Positions 51,001-60,889 of a stretch of 64,000 nt of DNA are shown here, one piece after another. The DNA is from Diphasiastrum complanatum. Lineage: Eukaryota > Streptophyta > Lycopodiopsida > Lycopodiales > Lycopodiaceae. The notes beneath the pieces are model-generated. The model was given only the letters and a program-made list of their open reading frames with translations. It ran no database searches and had not been told where the DNA came from. The position numbers were made by a program, and so were the translations under genes. The stretch is from NCBI GenBank assembly GCA_029204225.1, contig CM055092.1:64944797-65008796 (forward strand). Reading direction: 5' to 3'. Position 1 is the stretch's first letter. Each line of letters opens with the position of its first letter.

Positions 51001-52519
51001 GCATGCTATATAGAAACTAACCAACTGACCGTGCATGTAGTAACCTGATAGTTGAGGGTATAATGACTCGTATACACCCTGACCTCTACAGATATAGTGG
51101 GTAAGATTGTGAACACACAATGCTAATCAGGAAATTGTGTGGGAAATAGCTAACTATCAGTATATTACTTTCTTAGTTTGCTTGAAAATAAGAGCATGCT
51201 TAGCATGTATTTACCAGACATAAAGTGGATGATAGGAGTTGAATAAATATGTCGAATCTTGCCCTGCTCGCACGTGAATAAGACTTCCTCCAGGATGCTT
51301 TGGCACCCTGTTAGCAGAGCCCATGGATCAGTCTAGTGCATATTTACATTGAGATTTGCCACCAAAAGCATGCCATCATGATCTTGAGTTTTTTATGCCA
51401 ATTTTTAGGCTCTAACATCATCCAAGCAGCTGACTAACACAACTAATAGCAGTTATAGGTACTTGTACAATATTGTAGCAATTTGTCTCCTATTTTTTGT
51501 TGAAGATCCAATTTTGTAGTATAGAACTATATTCAATTTTATTTTCATTAGAATTTATGAAAACATATCTGCAATCCTAGAAAAAAATCTATACTTATAT
51601 TGATGAATTTGTTGATAATGGGTACATCTATCAACTGGGGTGGGAATCAGTGAAGCTCGGAATATCTGTCTAAGTTTGAAGACAATATACCATCTGTTAT
51701 TCCGAGGTCCATTCCGACCTCTGCTCATGCATTTTTTACAATTCATAAATAGATTATATGCTAGATTATTACCTGCTCATAAATGCTAGATTATATACCT
51801 CTGCTCATAAATGTTTATCTCCTATCTTTTGTTGTAGATGCAAGTTTTGTAATGTAGGAATAAATTCAATTTTATTTTACATTAGTATTTATGAAAATAC
51901 ATGTACACATTTTAAAAACAAACCTCTACATTTTTTGATGAACCTGTTGACAATAGGTGAGAATCAGTAGAGGTCGGAACAGACCTCGGAATATTTGGAT
52001 CTGTTAAAGGCTATATACCATCTTTTATTCCGAGGTCCATTTCGACCTCTGCTCTTACATTCAAAAACAGATCTCTGATAAACATTGGCAATTTGTGCCT
52101 GAACAATGCTAGATTATTACCACCTCAACTGATATATCAAGATTACAAAATTTCCGCCCCATTTGATACATCAAAATGAACAAAATGTGACTCAACACCA
52201 CCACAATTTTTAGATTCTTTCACCACATTGAAGCCTTCGTGCTGCCTTCTTGATTGCGTTTGTCCTTGAAATGATGACACTTCTCCACTAGTGTTTTTAT
52301 GAACCCGCTGGGGAATTCCATAGTTGGCCTAAGAAAACCCACTCTCAACAATTCGTGGTATACATAATTAATGTTTCAAGCTTACTAGTTCGTGCTACTC
52401 TGATTTGTAGAATCTTAATCTAGTCCTGTTATTTTAATTTACAGGATCATAATTTATGTGTCGTGTATTGGCTATGTTTCATGCTTATAAATAGAGAGCG
52501 AGGGATATGGAGAGCTAGA

Positions 52520-52551
<32 letters not shown>

Positions 52552-53638
52552 AAGATCATGAAAGAGTTAAATGTAACCAACACTCCCAATTCTAGAAAGG
52601 TGTGTAGACCTTGTTTTCTTTCGATAAAGGCGTGGTTCAAATGTCTCTTGTTGGACGATAAGTTCCATGAGAAAGCTCCAACGCCATTGGGAGGGAGCAT
52701 GTGGTGACATTCTGGAATAGGATATAACCGTATGGTTCGGGAGTTTTGATTAGCACTCTACTATGTTCTTTCTTTTTTTTCTCCTTGTGTGTGTTTAGAT
52801 TTTAGGGTTTAGGGTGTGCGTGTGCGTGTGCATGTGAGATGCAATTTGTGCTTGAACACTGCTAGATTATGAGCAAAATGTGACTCAACCTCGCCACATT
52901 TTCTAGATTCTTTCACCACATTGAGGCCTTCATGTTGTCTTCTTGATTGCGTTTGTCATTGAAACGACGACACTTCTCTACCAGTGTTTTTATGAACCCG
53001 CTGGGGAACTCCATAGTTGGCCCAAGAAAAAAAAATGATCCCCACTCTCAACGATTCGTGGTATACATAATTAATGTTTCAAACTTACTAGTTTTTACTT
53101 ATTGTTTTAGCATTGGACACACAATGCTAATCAGGAAATTGTGTGGAAAATAGCTAACTATCAGTATATTACTTTCTTAGTTTGCTTACAAATAAGAGCA
53201 TGCTTAGCATATATATACCAGACATAAAGTGGATGATAGGAGTTGAATAAATATGTCGAATCTTGCCCTGCTCGCACGTGAATAAGACTTCCTCCAGGAT
53301 GCTTTGGCACCCTGTTAGCAGAGCCCATGGATCAGTCTAGTGCATATGTTCAGCTACCATCCAAGGGCATATATAAAATATGAAGTACGATGAATAATTA
53401 TCTCGTTCATGATTAGAAACTGGCCGTAGCTCTCTACGCGCGTCGACCAGAATGCTCATGTGAAGGAGAATGTTGAAATTAATTTCATAAACTAAAGACG
53501 CAAGAGCGCAAAATTCCTACAGGACTTTTGGAAGACAAGATAAGAAGTGGTACCATTTTGTCACATCATACACCTTCCCATCAATTACCAGCCAGCAATG
53601 CTGTGATAAAGTGTGTCTCGGCTTATGAGCTTTCACAG
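45012..53638 (-). CDS. Cytochrome b5-fused front-end fatty-acid desaturase, copy 3 (apparently intact)
   Basis: ER membrane di-iron enzyme adding a double bond between an existing one and the carboxyl end of C18-C20 acyl chains. Exons: 53554-53638, 53219-53311, 49901-50048, 49438-49621, 48996-49065, 48828-48901, 48580-48647, 48304-48395, 47982-48126, 47717-47842, 46160-46231, 45285-45395 and 45012-45092. All joins keep frame with GT-AG borders, about 449 codons in total; the family is about 480, so roughly the first 35-40 residues lie on an exon I did not locate. Motifs: VYDVTKW and HPGG (heme-binding cytochrome b5), HDGNH (box 1), HIIAHH (box 2) and QIEHH (box 3). The end is HLKQVGLKDMDLRLAG. 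It is closest in my memory to liverwort delta-5 desaturase, but delta-6 or another regiospecificity is possible. GGLIYQ replaces the usual GGLNHQ before box 3. Confidence 0.85.
50131..51108. other. Unit 2-specific intron sequence, no gene seen
   Basis: Absent from unit 1, where about 150 bases of other sequence (13236-13384) stand in its place. Nothing coding is recognised. Confidence 0.4.
51215..51307 (-). other. Duplicated cytochrome b5 HPGG exon
   Basis: A second copy of the 93-nt exon 53219-53311, identical by eye and with both splice sites intact. It lies within a repeated segment (about 51109-51345 versus 53108-53347) between exon 53219-53311 and exon 49901-50048. The exon is 31 codons long and symmetrical in phase, so either copy, or both in tandem, could be spliced without shifting frame. 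Confidence 0.8.
51541..52053. repeat. Two tandem units with short inverted repeats
   Basis: Two related segments (about 51541-51730 and 51888-52053) share CATTAG.ATTTATGAAAA starts and ATTCCGAGGTCCATT...CGACCTCTGCTC ends. In the second, GAGGTCGGAACAGACCTCGG (from 51974) and its near reverse complement (to about 52050) form a stem of about 24 bases. It is probably a small TIR element duplicated in tandem inside the desaturase intron. Confidence 0.5.
52086..53092. repeat. Direct repeats flanking about 450 bp in a desaturase intron
   Basis: Segments of about 250-300 bases at 52086-52383 and 52835-53092 are direct copies (both contain GAACCCGCTGGGGAA and CGTGGTATACATAATTAATG). The middle holds a GA-rich microsatellite (52515-52552). 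It could be a very small LTR-like (TRIM) element or a simple tandem duplication; no primer-binding site was found. Confidence 0.45.
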
Positions 53639-54287
53639 CTCAAATGACTCATGCATGCATGCTGAGCTCTAAGCACTGTCGAATTATATTGTCATTAGAA
53701 TTCAAGTTGGAGTTGGACGCAATCTAATAAGCAAGGACTAGATTGTACAACTAGATTGTACTGCTAAACAACATGCCATTCTTTGTATCGCGAAAAGCGA
53801 CGCGCTGATAAGGATTATTCATTATAGCTAAACTCATTAAGAATATTGGTATGTAGAGAGACTTAATGGAGCTCCAAAACACCTATAGAGATCAACCGTT
53901 AAGAGTTGGATTCTCCAGTCAAGTTAATTTCCTGGAGGCTATCATGAGTGCAACGCATATCAATAGATCCACGAAAGAAAGCCTTGCGTTAATCTTTCTA
54001 TGGCCAAATCTTCATCAGACTAACCGCAATTTTGATTAAGTCTGAACAAATTATTTTTTTACATTTATGATTCGCTGGATTTTATTTCTATGGTCCTTTT
54101 TTATTTCTATGGTCATGTTTTTTTCTCGAATATTCATCAGACCGACGACAATTCTGAGTAAGATCTGAAGTAAGTAGTATTTTAAAATTGTGAATCGCGG
54201 AATTTTCTATGCTCCTTTCTTTCAAATCTTCATCACACTAACGACAATTCTGATTAGGATCTGAACTAAGAAACTTCCCACTATGGC

Positions 54288-54417
54288 CTAGTAGCGGGCG
54301 TGAGCAGGCCCGCTACCGTGCGTAGCAGGCAGCCTTCACGCACCGCGCCGCCTTGCGGCGAGGTGCGTTGAAGGCTACCTTTACAGAGTGTAGCAGGCCT
54401 GCTCACGGCCTACTACC
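54288..54417. repeat. Imperfect palindrome (hairpin), unit 2
   Basis: Arms 54288-54349 and 54354-54417 pair along almost their whole length around a CCTTGCGG centre. Same element as 14546-14674. The rest of the flank is AT-rich, so the GC content of this hairpin stands out. Confidence 0.7.
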
Positions 54418-54639
54418 AGGCGTAGTTGAAGTTTTGGCCCTTCTGGCCCTTCACCAAAGTGCTATGGCTCTGAACATCTGTGTTCAGAGCCTATCAAAAT
54501 GGGACACCTGTTCGCTACAAGCCCAAACATCAATTACGTCATGAACAAGTCAGGACGACCATTTTAACGTCTCTGACTCTGCGCTGTTACGTGTAACTAT
54601 AAGTATTAATCAATACTCAATATAATCTATCGCATCGAA

Positions 54640-56350
54640 GTAATTACAAGTCATTCAAACATATTGTGGTATTCGTAATCGCAATTTAGAAAAGGGTTGC
54701 CATGCCATTTAGCGTTAAGAGACGGGTCATGACAGCCTTTCATGAACATTTTAAATCGTTACATACCATTGGCAGTCATTGCCGAGGATTGATAATAGTA
54801 TTTGCAGTAAGGGGAGAGGACAAAATGGCCCCTGCATGCATGATGTGAGTTTTTGAATACTAACTTTACTTTTTGACTATTCAGATTTGTGCTTTGTATT
54901 GTCAAGGACTCAAGAATCTTTCACTTTGCAAACAGGCCACCAAGGTTTATGACTCCTATGGCTTACATACTAGAAAATCAAAATAACTAGATAACTTTCA
55001 GTAGGGGGTATATGCTCTCCAATCCTAGGAGGGCACTCCGGCGCCCGCCCGAGCAGGAGGAAGGCCCGAAGGGAAGAGAGACTTCCTTTGCTTAATTAGT
55101 AGGTGCACAGGTAGGTGCTAGGAGAGAGAATATTTGGAGAGTTAATGCTAGTTTCCAAGAGACAATATTATAACAACGTTTTGAAATTATGGCGAGAGAA
55201 ATCCAGGTGCATATTCTGCCTCTAAAGGTGCCTCATGGAACATATAATCTAAATTTGAGTTGATTTTCATGGCTTTGCATGAAGTTTGAATGATTACCTA
55301 GCGTGACGATTTTGTTAGAAATTAAGCCCACAGTTGCCTCCTTGGTGAATGACTAATTTATATTTCATGATTCTTCCTGCATGTTTATTGATCATTCATC
55401 TAGGGTTAGGTGAAACCAACTTTGGTTCTACGTCTGCTCATCTGATACCTGTAGGAATCACAAACTTAGACAGCCAATTTATTTGAAGAATGTTTACAAT
55501 AGGCTTCCCGCTGATCTCCACCAAAGGGTAACCAATTGAAGGAACAAAATGTTTCTTTTACCAAAGCTTTGCTAGCTTTTAGCCCTCTGTCACATGACGA
55601 AAATGTTTGCGAACACGAAAGTCAAAAGACACAAAACAAAAATGTTTGCAAACATCCTGACGAGAAGACACGAACACGAAAGATTCGCAAAAGAGAATCT
55701 TTTTGTGGCACAGCAGGAAAAAGTCAAACGACTCAAAAATAGTCGCGACACCCTTTCTGCCCTCACGCTCCAAAAAGGACCAGTAAGATCATGCAAATAC
55801 CTAGAAGTACAGATATTTGATCTGATAGCATGACATCAGCAGATACACTCTAGGTCGTGGCTAATATGCCACTCTTGTAATTCATGATTAGCTGTAGATG
55901 TTTAATCACTCTAATCTAGGAGTTACACGATGAGACTATATACTTTCTGGATGATACTTGATACTTGACATAATAGATGAAGTAGTCTGATGCTACTAAG
56001 CAAGAAGACGAAAATACAAAATAGAAATCCGCCTGCGTGCGAGATAGTTCTGCATAGGATCTGTAGATCCACAAGTCCGCTAATAAGCGAGACATTTTGC
56101 TCGTGGGAGAACTGCATTTTCTCTCACTCCAACGCACTGCGTGGATTTGCATGCAGTGCTTGAAGAATCATAGAATCAATAGCTGATCTTGTAGCCGTTT
56201 GTGTACATATCACTTTTATCATGTCTGATCTTGAATGCAAATTATCTGATGTTATTCTTGTGTCTCATTCACTCTTGTTCATTTAATTTCCGCACATTGG
56301 TTGAATTCTTGTTGAATGCTACATCAATCTATTGATGTTGATCATCAATG
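54640..56350. other. No gene recognised; unit 2 copy of the desaturase upstream flank
   Basis: Matches 14900-16600 with few changes. It contains the same GC-rich patch (about 55024-55074) and ACGAAA-rich stretch. Confidence 0.35.
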
Positions 56351-56356
56351 CCTGAC

Positions 56357-57166
56357 TGTAGGAAGTATTTCTAGTGAGTGCGATGGCTAGATCTACTTAC
56401 GGGTGTAGTATAGAGATGTAGAGATTTGTCCACTTTTTAGTTTCTACAATAAGCTTCAACGGAAATATGGAGAGGAATGAGAACACTAAGGCTTACCCAA
56501 CTAGTGCCCGAAACGGAAATAAAGCTAATTAGTAACAACAATAAAAATCCTTGCTAAGTCTTACCCAACCAGCAAGATGACTAGACTAATCCTAGATTAA
56601 GACCCAAAGGGTAATAAAATGATATTGTGGCCAATACTAAACAAATAAGCAATAATGAACATGCCACAATAAAACCGATGAAAAGGAGGCAAGAGGAGGC
56701 CCGAGCACCTTTCCTCAAGCTATGCACCTTCCCAAGGGGAACACAAATGAAATAGAATGATAATTCTCCAAAATAGAGAGCAAGATAGCTTAATCTCAAA
56801 AGTGTTATTTACAATGCAAATACTTCTCCTTTTATGGCAAGGAGGGTCTTCCATAAGTGTCTACTAACTTACGGGACTAATTTGTTCCTAGTCTTTCTAG
56901 AACTTCTAACTTAGGATTTAGAACTTCAATTTTCTTAACTTAGGACAACTTAAAATAAAATATTTCTAATCTTAAGTTTCCTAAGTCTAAGTTCTAAATC
57001 TAACTTTAAGCTATTTTATTATTATTTAAGCTTCTACTCATGGACTTACAAAACACATGCCATGACTTGAAGTTTATTGACAGATACTCATACGTGGTCT
57101 TACAAAACACATGCCACAGGGTTTTTTTATTTTTTTATTTTCTCTATGTTAGCATAGTTGCTAACA
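56357..57166 (-). repeat. 3' LTR of the non-autonomous element (unit 2)
   Basis: 810 bp, begins TGTAGGAAG as in unit 1 and ends GCTAACA. Confidence 0.8.
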
Positions 57167-57326
57167 TTATCCCCCTCCTTATTGGATTGGTGGTCCTGGA
57201 TTTTTTGTGCTTCTTGGAGGCGAGACTGTTGCTGTCGGGAGTGGTAGATGGTTGTCCCGATGCCCTCCATCATTGCCACCGTAATTTGTTCAGGAAGGGC
57301 ATGGGTTTGTAATAATGGAGCATACC

Positions 57327-57602
57327 CTATAGAAAGTTATGGGTTTTCCATAGCTCGACCATATGAACATGCAGGGCGGAAGTAAGTGCAGCGCGATAAT
57401 AGAGCCTTGCAATGTTGATATGGTCGTCTTGCGTGCGCAAGGGTTTATTGATGTCAAGGGCAATTGGGGGTAAACCTCGATCCCAAAAACCTCTGAGTTT
57501 TGTCAGAAATGCCACCAGGCCGCAATTATCCGCAAAATATCTGACATCACGATCAGGATTGCCATGGTGCTTCTGGTAGAAGACTCGGCAGTTGGTGACC
57601 AT
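57327..57602 (-). CDS. Second open frame of the LTR element, unit 2
   Basis: 91 codons, the same as 17608-17883 with a few substitutions. Function unknown. Its survival in both copies may only reflect recent duplication. Confidence 0.3.
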   Translation of the reverse strand: MVTNCRVFYQKHHGNPDRDVRYFADNCGLVAFLTKLRGFWDRGLPPIALDINKPLRTQDDHINIARLYYRAALTSALHVHMVELWKTHNFL

Positions 57603-58024
57603 GTCTTCGCCTCGCTATTGGATAGTAATAAGGATTGGTGCGCATGTAGGAGGGATTTTCGAGATACCGTGCCATTGAGGTCTTACTTTGCAGGAAGAGC
57701 TGATGGCGCCAGAGAGGTTGTGGATCCAGAAGTTTGACTGCTGCTTTATGTGTTTGACATTGGTCCAAATCTGGCAGTATGTAGCCACCTCGCACTTTCA
57801 TTGTTGGGTACTTCTTTCCAAACTCCTGAGAGACGTGCAACCCCTTGTTTGGTTCTGTGGGCGTGATTCTGTGCCGGATGGTGGGGGCTTCAAAGGCAAT
57901 CTCATGATCGGTTTGTGGATCGGGATCAAGAGATAGAGGAGGCGAGGGGTTAGCTTCTGCAATTTGTTGTGATTCAAGGGAAAATTGTCGTGGAATGAAG
58001 GTGGGGTTAGTGGTGTCAAGGGGG

Positions 58025-58411
58025 TTAGAAGCGGTAGAAGAGAAAAGAAAATGTTGGAGCTGGTACCCCTAGAGCCCGATGGATTGGTTGGTGTTTGAGC
58101 TCCTTGCCCAAGGGGTTGGCCTTGAAATGTGGAGCCTTAGTTGCAGGAGGAGGCTGTTGAAATCCTGCACCATCTCCACCATCGAGTCCATCAAAGTGGT
58201 GCTCCGAATCATGACATTGGGCGTGCTCTGAATGAACCGACGGTGTCGACTGGGCAGCAGTCTTTAAGCGTCCTTCCAGGGTGGCTATGTGCTGGTTTAG
58301 GGCCTCGACGGAAGCAATGTATAATTGTTGTAATTTTGAGTGTTGCTCCATCGTGGCTTTGAGGGTATCGATGGTTTGCTGTATGTTGGATAGAAATAAG
58401 CACACAAGCAA
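58025..58411 (-). pseudogene. Gag-like frame of the LTR element, internally deleted
   Basis: Counterpart of 18448-18909. It reads TIDTLKA then directly TMEQHSKLQQLYIASVEAL; the roughly 54 residues between these in unit 1 are missing without loss of frame. Downstream it keeps the Gln/Pro-rich part and reads further (ANPLGKELKHQP) than unit 1 before stopping. Confidence 0.45.
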
Positions 58412-58496
58412 ACATACAACACGGAAGCAAGAAATAAAAGAAAAAAAGGAGAAGAAGCTAGGTAGAAAAATACTTAAAAAGCGGCAACGGTGCCAA

Positions 58497-59283
58497 TGTT
58501 GGAAGTATTTCTAGTGAGTGCGGTGGCTAGATCTACTTACGGGTGTAGTATAGGGATGTAGAGATTCGTCCACTTTTTAAGTTTCTACAATAAGCTTCAA
58601 CGAAAATATGGAGAGGATTGAAAGCACTAAGGCTTACCAACGGAAATCAAGCTAATTAGTAACAACAATAAAAATCCTTGCTAAGGCTTACACAACTAGC
58701 AAGATGACTAGACTAATCCTAGATTAACACCCGAAGGGTAATAACATGATATATTAAACAAATAAGCAATAATGAACATGCCACAATAAAATCGATGAAA
58801 AGGAGGCAAGAGGAGGCCCGAGCACCTTCCCTCAAGCTATGCACCTTCCCAAGGGGAACACAAATGAAATAGAATGATAATTCTCCAAAATAGAGAGCAA
58901 GATAGCTAAATCTCAAAAGTGTTATTTACAATGCAAATACCTCTCCTTTTATAGCAAGGAGGGTCTTCCATAAGTATCTACTAACTTATGGGACTAATCT
59001 GTTCTTAGCCTTTCTAGAACTTCTAACTTAGGATTTAGAACTTCAATTTTCTTAACTTAGGACAACTTAAGATAAAATATTTCTAATCTTAAGTTTCTTA
59101 AGTCTAAGTTCTAAATCTAAGTTTAAGCTATTTTATTATTATTTAAGCTTCTACTCATGGACTTACAAAACACATGTCATGGCTTGAAGTTTATTGACAG
59201 ATACTCATACGTGGTCTTACAAAACACATGCCACGGAGTCTTAATATTTTTTAATTTTCTCTGTGTTAGCACGGTTGCTAACA
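58497..59283 (-). repeat. 5' LTR of the non-autonomous element (unit 2)
   Basis: 787 bp, begins TGTTGGAAG and ends GCTAACA; partner of 56357-57166. About ten bases shorter than its unit 1 counterpart. Confidence 0.8.
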
Positions 59284-59423
59284 CTGACTACATTCTAGAG
59301 GACTATAGGAATGATTCAACTGGCAGTGACCAGCGATCAAATCTGAACTCCATCCGAATTGATTTGCTTTCGCGATTCTTTCATGACTGCGAATCCGACG
59401 ACTATTATCATCCTTGTCATCAG

Positions 59424-59435
59424 TGGTATCAGAGC
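59424..59435 (+). other. Primer-binding site of the older Copia element (unit 2)
   Basis: TGGTATCAGAGC, same context as 19938-19949. Confidence 0.8.
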
Positions 59436-59534
59436 CTACCTTGTCATAGTCTGACATAGCCAAAGAGCTATCAGATCCAAGAGGCCAAGCATTCAGACAA
59501 ACATCCATCGACAAGTGAACACACTTCAGAAGCA

Positions 59535-60510
59535 ATGGCTTCAATCAGCAACATACAGATCAAGATTTGTAGAGTTTTAGATTCTTCAGGATCTAACTTT
59601 CTAGCCTGGAAAGTTAAGACATCACTTATACTTAAGGGTGAAGGACTCTTCCCCTGGGTGGATGGCATAGAAGAAATGCCAACGACATCAGGCAAAGAGC
59701 TACGCAAGTGGAGGGAGCCCGCACTCCCCTACAGTATTGGTGTGATTCGGCACCCCTACTCATACCAAGCACTCTACCCAAGCTGGTAAAGCACACAAGG
59801 CAGTAGCCCTGCTATCTTCATCCATCGAAGATAGTCTCACACTTGACCTGGATACACTCTCCAAAGCTAAGGAGATGTGGGATGCACTGCTCATGACATT
59901 TCAAACAAAATCAAGAGGTCAAATCATGATGATGGAAGATCAACTGACAAATCTACAGTGGGATGGGAAAGACCTCACTTCTTTTGTAAGGAAGATGAAG
60001 GGTCTATTTCTATCACTACATAACACTGGAGCAGAGTATGCAGTGTCAATTGAGAAGCAGCTCGCTTATCTGCTGAGAGCCTTACCCAGATCTTTTCAGA
60101 CAACAAGAACCCTACTCGCGAAAGATCCTACAATGACCCTCGAAAAGGCAATTGTCGAGATTTGAGAGGAAGTCAAGGCAAGAGAACACCTTGATCACAA
60201 GGATGGTTTTGACCAGGCCCTCTACGACAACAAAGAGAAATCCAAGGAGGGAGTCAAATCAAAGGCATGATCATGATCAGCAAGCAGAAGGGACCATCAA
60301 AGACAGCTGGAAGAGCAAAGGGAGGTCAAAGCAACAAGGTGGAGAAAACAAGACTTGCATGAGATGCAGAAGAGATGGGCCCACAGTTGATACATGCTGG
60401 CTCGATCCAAAGATTTAGTGTATCCACTGCCACAAGAAGGGTCATGCAGCAATTGATTGCTGCCTGAACCCAAGAAACAAATCAGCACAGAACAGACAGG
60501 AGAACAGCAA
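59535..60510 (+). pseudogene. Copia gag remnant, unit 2
   Basis: Same gag as 20049-20950. The segment broken by a lost base in unit 1 is intact here (SRGQIMMMEDQL, about 59910-59945). Instead the N-terminal part is interrupted by a 78-bp insertion (59718-59795) that brings a stop. The zinc knuckle CIHCHKKGHAAIDC starts at 60419. Confidence 0.75.
59718..59795 (-). other. 78-bp insertion with tRNA-like features
   Basis: Present only in unit 2. On the minus strand it reads AGCTTGGGTAGAGTGCTTGG and then GGTGCCGAATCACACC, which recall tRNA A-box and B-box regions at plausible spacing. About eight bases of the original gag are missing at the site. It could be a tRNA-derived SINE head or a tRNA pseudogene. 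No poly-A tail or clear target duplication was seen. Confidence 0.3.
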
Positions 60511-60889
60511 CAGTCCATCCTATGGTGAGGAGCATGAGAGCTCGAACACGGGCGAAGAGAGACCGAACAGAAATTGTTCGACCGTCTACATCTATGAAGA
60601 CGTGTGTGCAGTGTCAATTTTTAGAGAAAAATGACAAATATTGATTGCACTATCAATCATTAAGAGTTATTGATTGCTTAATCCAAAGATCTATCAAGTT
60701 CTAGGTGTTAGATCTTGATCTAGATGCTTTACACTATGATTTAAGCAAGAGCAATGGATCAAATGATCAAAAACATGGATGGGCGGCCTCACATGTGTGG
60801 AGGATGATACCAGTATGGCCTGTTTACAGAGAGTAAAGTACATTAACTTACAAATGCATTTCATTCATCAGAACTCAAGACACATGTGA

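Larger units (their letters stand above)
56357..59283 (-). mobile_element. Non-autonomous LTR retrotransposon, unit 2 copy
   Basis: Same insertion as 16613-19797: identical place, strand and CTGAC target duplication (56352-56356 and 59284-59288). LTRs are 56357-57166 (3') and 58497-59283 (5'). The primer-binding site has changed to TTGGCACCGTTGCC. The internal region has lost about 165 bp of the gag-like frame and smaller pieces elsewhere, so this copy is further decayed. Confidence 0.85.

Noticed and set aside
51109-51345. CRISPR-like or satellite repeat
   Set aside because: Only two copies, and they carry the cytochrome b5 exon with its splice sites; it is an exon duplication.
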